From: Planctomycetota bacterium
Lineage (GTDB): Bacteria; Planctomycetota; Phycisphaerae; Phycisphaerales; UBA1924
NCBI GenBank assembly: GCA_023434205.1
Contig: JAEYTB010000145.1
Span: forward strand, 1 to 10,802
Length of the DNA: 10,802 nucleotides
Reading direction: 5' to 3'
The notes beneath the pieces were generated by a model, which worked only from the letters and a program-made list of their open reading frames with translations, did not search any database and was not told the origin of the DNA. The position numbers were made by a program, and so were the translations under genes. Every line of letters begins with the position of its first letter. The stretch's first letter is position 1. Positions 7,080 through 10,802 of this stretch are shown here, one piece after another.

Positions 7080-7122
7080 AAACACCCGCGGCCGCGGGCG
7101 CCCTCGCAAGGGTTCGCACGCG
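7080..7122 (+). repeat. 43-base dispersed repeat, copy 2
   Basis: Identical to 1298-1340, with the 14-base palindrome at 7085-7098. The upstream flank here contains CCTTTGCGAGAGCC (7059-7072), an imperfect inverted match to the GCCCTCGCAAGG part of the repeat, so this copy may sit in a larger stem. On the minus strand the palindrome is followed by TGTTTTTG, giving a terminator-like look, but no minus-strand gene ends here. Confidence 0.9.
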
Positions 7123-7211
7123 CAACCATCACCCCGCGCGCCTCGCCAACCCCCGCACCCGCCGCGCACGCACACCCACCGCCGCGCCAACCACGCACGC
7201 CAACGCCGCAG

Positions 7212-7286
7212 CATCACCCTTTGCAGGGCCAAAGGGTGATGGCACGGGGGAGAAGGTGGTGCCACCGGCCACGGGGGTTTAGGGCG
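7212..7286 (+). repeat. 11-bp hairpin plus GGTTTAGGGCG motif upstream of propeller gene
   Basis: CATCACCCTTT (7212-7222) pairs perfectly with AAAGGGTGATG (7231-7241) around an 8-base loop. GGCAC follows directly, as it does after the hairpin at 2714-2737. Further on come GGTTTAGGGCG and a GTGCCA box, repeating the arrangement seen upstream of the hydrolase gene. Confidence 0.6.
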
Positions 7287-7367
7287 GTGACGGTGCCAAC
7301 CGCCAACCGCCAACCGCGTGGAAGCTGCGACTTGCCGCGTTCTGAAACAGTGACCGAGACAATCAGG

Positions 7368-7396
7368 CTGGCAGGAAAGGGCGTGCGTTCTATAGT
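7368..7396 (+). promoter_or_regulatory. Candidate promoter for propeller gene, predicts leaderless mRNA
   Basis: CTGGCA (7368-7373) and TATAGT (7391-7396) are 17 bases apart; the -10 box matches 5 of 6 consensus positions. The expected transcript start falls at about 7402-7404, on the ATG at 7403. No Shine-Dalgarno is placed correctly for this ATG. Confidence 0.5.
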
Positions 7397-7402
7397 GATG
7401 GA

Positions 7403-9655
7403 ATGAAATGGGATCAAATGCCGTGCTTTGCGTGGGCACTGGTTGTGGCGATGCACTTCTCGACCAGTGGCGTCAAGGCACAAGTGGAAGGTTGCGAAGA
7501 GGGGTGGCGTCGATTTGGGGGGCTTCGTGGGGTGGACGGCGTCGTCTACGCGATCACCCGCTGGGACGCCGACGGCGCGGGGCCTGCGCCTGAAAAGTTT
7601 GTCGTAGCCGGCTCATTCAGCGTGGCCGGGGATTGTGTGGCGCGGAACGTGGCCCTGTACGACCCGTCCACTCGGCGGTTTTCACCATTGGGCGAAGGCT
7701 TGGGAACCAGGAACCACGAGGTGCAGGCACTGGCCGCCCTTCCAGGTGGACAGTTGTTCGCGGCGGGACGTTTCACGGTGCCTGGGTCGGACCTCGTTAC
7801 GGTTGCGCAGTGGAACGGCGAGGCCTGGATTCCGGTGCCGGGGGCGCCGTACAGCCCGTTCAATACGCTGACGGTGGATGCAGCAGGGAGTCTGATTCTC
7901 GGAGGTCTCTTCGGCGAAGCCGGAGGGCTTCCGGCCCCCGGCGTAGCGAGGTGGAGTGGAGGAGTGTGGACTCCCGTCGGGGACACTGGCATCGTGTCGG
8001 CTGTGTACGCGCTCGCTGTCCTGGAGGACGGGAGCTTGGTGGCGAGCGGCAACTTCCCCGGCAAGGTGGCGCGGCTTGAAGGAACATCCTGGTCGCTGCT
8101 CGGGGGCGGCGTCCCGATTCAATCGTCGTTCTTCACGCTCGCTCCGCTGCCCGGCGGGCGTATGTTCGCCGGTGGAGACGCCGCGTACTTCTGGGATGGC
8201 TCGGCGTGGGCACAGGCGACAGGCGTTTCCGGCCGCATACAAGCCTCTGCGCTGCTCGCCAACGGCGACCTTGTGGTTGGGGGCTGGGTCTCGCTCATTG
8301 CACAGGACAGCGCCCGAGGCGTGGCGCGTTGGAACGGCACGTCGTGGTCGCCCATGGGGCAGCTCGGCAATAACTTCAATCCGCTGAATGTTTACGCTCT
8401 ATGCGCTGGTACGGACGGCCCGGTGTTCATCGGTGGAGACTTCGGCGTTGCGGATGGGGATATTGTCTCGGGAATCGCACGTTGGGATGGGGGAGCGTGG
8501 CTCAGCACGTGTGATGAGCCCATCCTTCTACCGGCGAAGGTCTGCGAAACGCCCACTGGAGATGTGATCGGGCTCCAGACTCTTTACCGCTCCGGGATGG
8601 AGCGTCGCACGTTTGTAGCGCGACGTGAAGGGCAGGGGTGGGTTCACCTTGGAGGTGAGTTCACCGACGTACAAATCGAGTCCCTCCTTCCGCTTTCGGA
8701 TGGGAGCATTGTGGTGGCCGGGAGTTTTACGACGGTCGAGGGTGCTGCCGCCCGAGGACTCGCGCGATGGGACGGACAGCATTGGCAGGAACTGGGTGGG
8801 GGTACGTCAGGGCAGATTACGAGGATGATCGAGCTTCCTTCCGGGGAACTCGTTGTGTCCGGCGGGTTCACCGAAATTGGTGGGCAGATGATCACGAACA
8901 TCGCACGTTGGGATGGCTCCACCTGGAGCCAGGTCGGTTCACTCCCCGCGCCACTGGTGAACGCGATTGCTGTAGCGCCCAGCGGCGAACTCTTCATCGG
9001 TGCCAGCGTCGTAGATGCGTCGGGCACATGGCGTGGAGCTTTCCGCCTGGTGGGCAGCCAGTGGGAGCAGCTCGGGCCCAGGTTTGACTACCCAATCCGG
9101 GCGCTGGTGCCGCTCGCCGATGGGCGGCTCGTCGCCGGGGGCGGCTTCAGGATGGTGGGTTCGGCCTCAGTCCGTTGGACGGGAATCTGGGATGGTGCAG
9201 CTTGGCAACCCATGGGAAACAACCTGCCGACGACAGTGACTTCACTGGCGCTGCGGCCCGATGGCAGCATGGTCGCTGGTCTTGAAGAGCTGTATGGAAG
9301 GGGCTCGTTGTGGACTTGGCGAGGCTCTACCTGGGAACGCTGGTCGGAGGATGTTGAGGGGTCGGTTCGTACGCTCGCGACGACCCGCACAGGCGATCTG
9401 CTGGTTTGTGGCGGGTTTGTAGTGGCCGCGGGTGGAGCGACAGCTTACTTTGCGCGCTACACACTCGGTTCGATCGCGGACTTCAACCACGACGGAGATT
9501 TTGCGACGGACGCTGACATTGAGGCATTTTTCGATTGCCTGGCGGGATCGTGCTGTCCAACCTGTGGAAGCGTGGACTTTGATGGCGACGGTCAACCGGC
9601 GACGGACGCTGACATCGAGTCATTTTTCCGGGTGCTCGCGGGGGGGGCCTGCTGA
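7403..9655 (+). CDS. Exported beta-propeller-type repeat protein with C-terminal GC-type dockerin
   Basis: A 750-residue protein. Residues 1-27 form a signal peptide (hydrophobic 9-20, likely cleavage after GVKA). Residues 45-690 are a tandem array of roughly 13 modules of about 45-50 residues, each with an ALxxLPDGxLVVGGxF-like strand pair and then an ARWDGxxWxxLG segment. Clear copies of the second part lie at 134, 181, 307, 358, 453, 500, 547 and 594. This is the delta-60 or Kelch-like pattern expected to fold into beta-propeller blades. Residues 365-405 break the rhythm and carry Cys370 and Cys381, dividing the array into two halves. Residues 693-750 form the GC-type dockerin, ending in GGAC. 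No catalytic motif is visible; a surface binding or structural role is plausible. Third codon positions look less GC-rich than in the two kinases and the proline dehydrogenase. Confidence 0.85.
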   Translation: MKWDQMPCFAWALVVAMHFSTSGVKAQVEGCEEGWRRFGGLRGVDGVVYAITRWDADGAGPAPEKFVVAGSFSVAGDCVARNVALYDPSTRRFSPLGEGLGTRNHEVQALAALPGGQLFAAGRFTVPGSDLVTVAQWNGEAWIPVPGAPYSPFNTLTVDAAGSLILGGLFGEAGGLPAPGVARWSGGVWTPVGDTGIVSAVYALAVLEDGSLVASGNFPGKVARLEGTSWSLLGGGVPIQSSFFTLAPLPGGRMFAGGDAAYFWDGSAWAQATGVSGRIQASALLANGDLVVGGWVSLIAQDSARGVARWNGTSWSPMGQLGNNFNPLNVYALCAGTDGPVFIGGDFGVADGDIVSGIARWDGGAWLSTCDEPILLPAKVCETPTGDVIGLQTLYRSGMERRTFVARREGQGWVHLGGEFTDVQIESLLPLSDGSIVVAGSFTTVEGAAARGLARWDGQHWQELGGGTSGQITRMIELPSGELVVSGGFTEIGGQMITNIARWDGSTWSQVGSLPAPLVNAIAVAPSGELFIGASVVDASGTWRGAFRLVGSQWEQLGPRFDYPIRALVPLADGRLVAGGGFRMVGSASVRWTGIWDGAAWQPMGNNLPTTVTSLALRPDGSMVAGLEELYGRGSLWTWRGSTWERWSEDVEGSVRTLATTRTGDLLVCGGFVVAAGGATAYFARYTLGSIADFNHDGDFATDADIEAFFDCLAGSCCPTCGSVDFDGDGQPATDADIESFFRVLAGGAC
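9479..9652 (+). other. GC-type dockerin module of the propeller protein
   Basis: These bases encode residues 693-750. Repeats begin at Asp693 (DFNHDGDFATDADIEAFF) and Asp725 (DFDGDGQPATDADIESFF), 32 residues apart. Cys717, Cys718 and Cys721 lie in the linker and Cys750 is the last residue. An 8-base G run (9640-9647) just before the stop encodes the final glycines. Confidence 0.8.
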
Positions 9656-9686
9656 GGCCCCTGCTCTTCTGAGGCCCGTGACCTTT

Positions 9687-9710
9687 CCCTCTGAGAGGGG
9701 TTGTTGTTTT
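9687..9710 (+). terminator. Rho-independent terminator candidate after the propeller gene
   Basis: CCCTC (9687-9691) pairs with GAGGG (9695-9699) around a TGA loop, and a T-rich run TTGTTGTTTT (9701-9710) follows. It lies 32 bases past the stop. The stem is short, so strength is uncertain. Confidence 0.5.
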
Positions 9711-9759
9711 GCCCCGCCCTATCATTCCTGCCGGTCTTCCTGCGCCCACAAAACCCCTC

Positions 9760-9764
9760 AGAGG
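9760..9764 (+). promoter_or_regulatory. Ribosome binding site for the proline dehydrogenase gene
   Basis: AGAGG ends ten bases before the ATG at 9775, slightly long spacing but the only good candidate. It supports the start that includes the glycine-rich N-terminal tail. A TATCAT hexamer (9720-9725) could be its -10 box, but no convincing -35 box is seen. Confidence 0.45.
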
Positions 9765-9774
9765 TCACCCCCCA

Positions 9775-10802
9775 ATGGCCCTGTTTTCCCGCAAGAACTC
9801 GAACTCGGACAAGTCTTCCCCCCAGAAGCCTCAGACGGTGGTGGTGCCCAGTGGCCCCGGTGGTGGGGGTGGGGCAACACCGGGCGCTGGCGCTTCCGGC
9901 TCGTTGGGGGCTCCCGGCTCGTTGGCTTCGTCGCGGGAGTCGCGGATCTTTGAGCTGGGGTCGGAGATGCTGCGGCGGGCGCGGGGGCACAAGTCGGGGG
10001 TGTTGAGCGCCAAGTTCTACAGCGATGCCCTGATGGAGTGGTCCATGAAGGACCCGAACTTCAAGGTGCAGATGTTCCGGTTCGTCGATGCGTTCCCGAT
10101 GCTGCGGTCCAGCGAGGCGATCTATGACCACCTGGAGGACTACCTGGGGCAGCCGGGGGTGACGGTGCCGGGGGTGATCGCGGGGGCGATGAAGGCGGGC
10201 AAGCTCGCCAAGGGGGCCGCGGTTGCGGTGATCAAGCAGCAGATCAACGGGATGGCGGGCAAGTTCATTGCGGGGCAGGACGCGGCGTCGGCGGTGGGCG
10301 GCCTCAAGCAGATGTGGGACGAGGGCGTGGCGTTCAGCGTGGACCTGCTGGGCGAGACGTGCGTGAGCGATGAGGAGGCGGACGGGTACGCCGCGAAGTA
10401 CCTGGACCTCATCAAGAACCTGCCGGCGGAGGTGGCCGGGTGGAAGTCGCAGCCGAGATTGGAGAGCGACCACCTGGGGGCGATCCCGCGGGTGAACGTG
10501 TCGATCAAGATCTCGGCGCTGACGGCGCGGTGCGACCCGATCGACACGGAGGGGTCGATCCAGGAGCTGATGAAGCGGCTGGTGCCGATCCTGGAGGTGG
10601 CGCGGGACCGCGGGGTGTTCGTCAACTTCGACATGGAGCACCACGCGTTCAAGGACCTGACGATCGAGCTGTTCCAGCGGTGCGTGGAGAAGGTGGACCG
10701 TGGGGGGGACTTCCAGGCCGGGCTGGCGATGCAGGCGTACCTGAAGTCGGGCGTCGAGGATGCGCGGCGGATGGTGGAGTGGGCGAAGCGCGCGAAGAAG
10801 GT
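9775..10802 (+). CDS. putA: PutA-type proline dehydrogenase, N-terminal part, 3'-truncated by window edge
   Basis: I translated the frame from ATG 9775 and it stays open for 342 codons to the edge. Residues 1-57 are a Ser/Gly/Pro-rich tail not typical of PutA. Residues 58-130 contain the helical arm (SAKFYSDALMEWSMKDPNF, then VQMFRFVDAFPMLRSSEAI), followed by an Ala/Gly/Lys-rich helix. The PRODH barrel begins near 185 with FSVDLLGETCVSDEEAD. NVSIKISAL (241-249) carries Lys245, VNFDMEHH carries Asp286, and MQAYLKSG carries Tyr322; these match the FAD/proline-site strands of PutA. The enzyme oxidises L-proline to pyrroline-5-carboxylate with FAD. In bifunctional PutA an aldehyde dehydrogenase domain follows, which would make glutamate; that part lies outside the window, so a monofunctional enzyme is not excluded. 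It follows a terminator-like hairpin, suggesting its own transcription unit. Confidence 0.85.
   Translation, partial: MALFSRKNSNSDKSSPQKPQTVVVPSGPGGGGGATPGAGASGSLGAPGSLASSRESRIFELGSEMLRRARGHKSGVLSAKFYSDALMEWSMKDPNFKVQMFRFVDAFPMLRSSEAIYDHLEDYLGQPGVTVPGVIAGAMKAGKLAKGAAVAVIKQQINGMAGKFIAGQDAASAVGGLKQMWDEGVAFSVDLLGETCVSDEEADGYAAKYLDLIKNLPAEVAGWKSQPRLESDHLGAIPRVNVSIKISALTARCDPIDTEGSIQELMKRLVPILEVARDRGVFVNFDMEHHAFKDLTIELFQRCVEKVDRGGDFQAGLAMQAYLKSGVEDARRMVEWAKRAKK

Larger units (their letters stand above)
6962..7402. other. Divergent intergenic region, strand-asymmetric and repeat-bearing
   Basis: This 441-base spacer lies between two divergent start codons. From left to right it holds a G-run tract on the plus strand (6997-7051), the second 43-base repeat (7080-7122), a C/A-rich and G-poor stretch (about 7123-7210), an 11-bp hairpin (7212-7241), a GGTTTAGGGCG motif (about 7276-7286) and a promoter-like site just before the propeller gene. 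Open frames crossing it have no motif and read as composition artefacts. Confidence 0.65.

Noticed and set aside
7075..7085. Minus-strand terminator formed by the palindrome and TGTTTTTG of repeat copy 2
   Set aside because: No minus-strand gene ends upstream of it, and copy 1 lacks the T run, so termination is not its evident purpose.
1298..7122. CRISPR or attachment-site explanation for the 43-base repeat
   Set aside because: Only two copies, 5.8 kb apart, with no spacer array, cas gene, integrase or tRNA. The DNA between them holds ordinary unrelated genes.
7371..7390. Sigma-54 promoter (TGGCA near 7370 with GC downstream)
   Set aside because: The GG-to-GC distance is about 15 bases instead of the required 12.
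9592..10644. 350-codon minus-strand frame over the proline dehydrogenase gene
   Set aside because: His/Arg/Pro-rich mirror of the PutA reading frame, which has conserved PRODH motifs and a ribosome binding site.

Overview
The window looks like a chromosomal segment of a high-GC planctomycete, most likely class Phycisphaerae. The strongest evidence is that two secreted proteins end in the same tandem Asp-rich module with a Cys-rich linker, closing on LAGGNC or LAGGAC. I know this C-terminal signature as the 'GC-type dockerin' of Phycisphaerae. The delta-60-type beta-propeller repeats, a coiled-coil plus FnIII-like protein and very GC-rich third codon positions agree. The taxonomic call is inference from protein style; no rRNA or tRNA gene is present.

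Layout, left to right. (1) The 3' part of a membrane-linked sensor histidine kinase on + (1-1199), entering from the left edge with the end of a DUF4118-like membrane domain. (2) A 314-base spacer with a 43-base repeat and a hairpin. (3) A small cytoplasmic-looking protein on - (1514-2206), with a helical N-terminal half and an FnIII-like C-terminal half. (4) A 634-base divergent spacer with two strong hairpins. (5) A large exported protein on + (2841-5717): signal peptide, unknown beta domain, Ig-like domain, alpha/beta-hydrolase (lipase-like) domain with a glycine-zipper insert, a further beta domain, a second Ig-like domain and the GC-type dockerin. (6) A convergent soluble histidine kinase on - (5777-6961) with an RsbRD-like sensor domain. 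(7) A 441-base divergent spacer with a G-quadruplex-prone tract, the second exact copy of the 43-base repeat and an 11-bp hairpin. (8) An exported beta-propeller-type protein on + (7403-9655) with the same dockerin. (9) A terminator-like hairpin and then the 5' part of a PutA-type proline dehydrogenase gene on + (9775 to the right edge).

The genes do not form one operon: strands alternate and most genes have their own spacer. The two kinases have no adjacent response regulator. The two dockerin proteins are unrelated outside the C-terminal module, so they share a presumed surface-attachment or sorting device rather than a pathway. The most unusual signals are the shared dockerin with its displaced calcium-loop aspartate, -10-like hexamers so close to both dockerin start codons that leaderless transcripts are predicted, the exact 43-base repeat, and a hairpin plus GGTTTAGGGCG motif upstream of both dockerin genes. 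I do not see a phage, transposon, CRISPR array or defence island.
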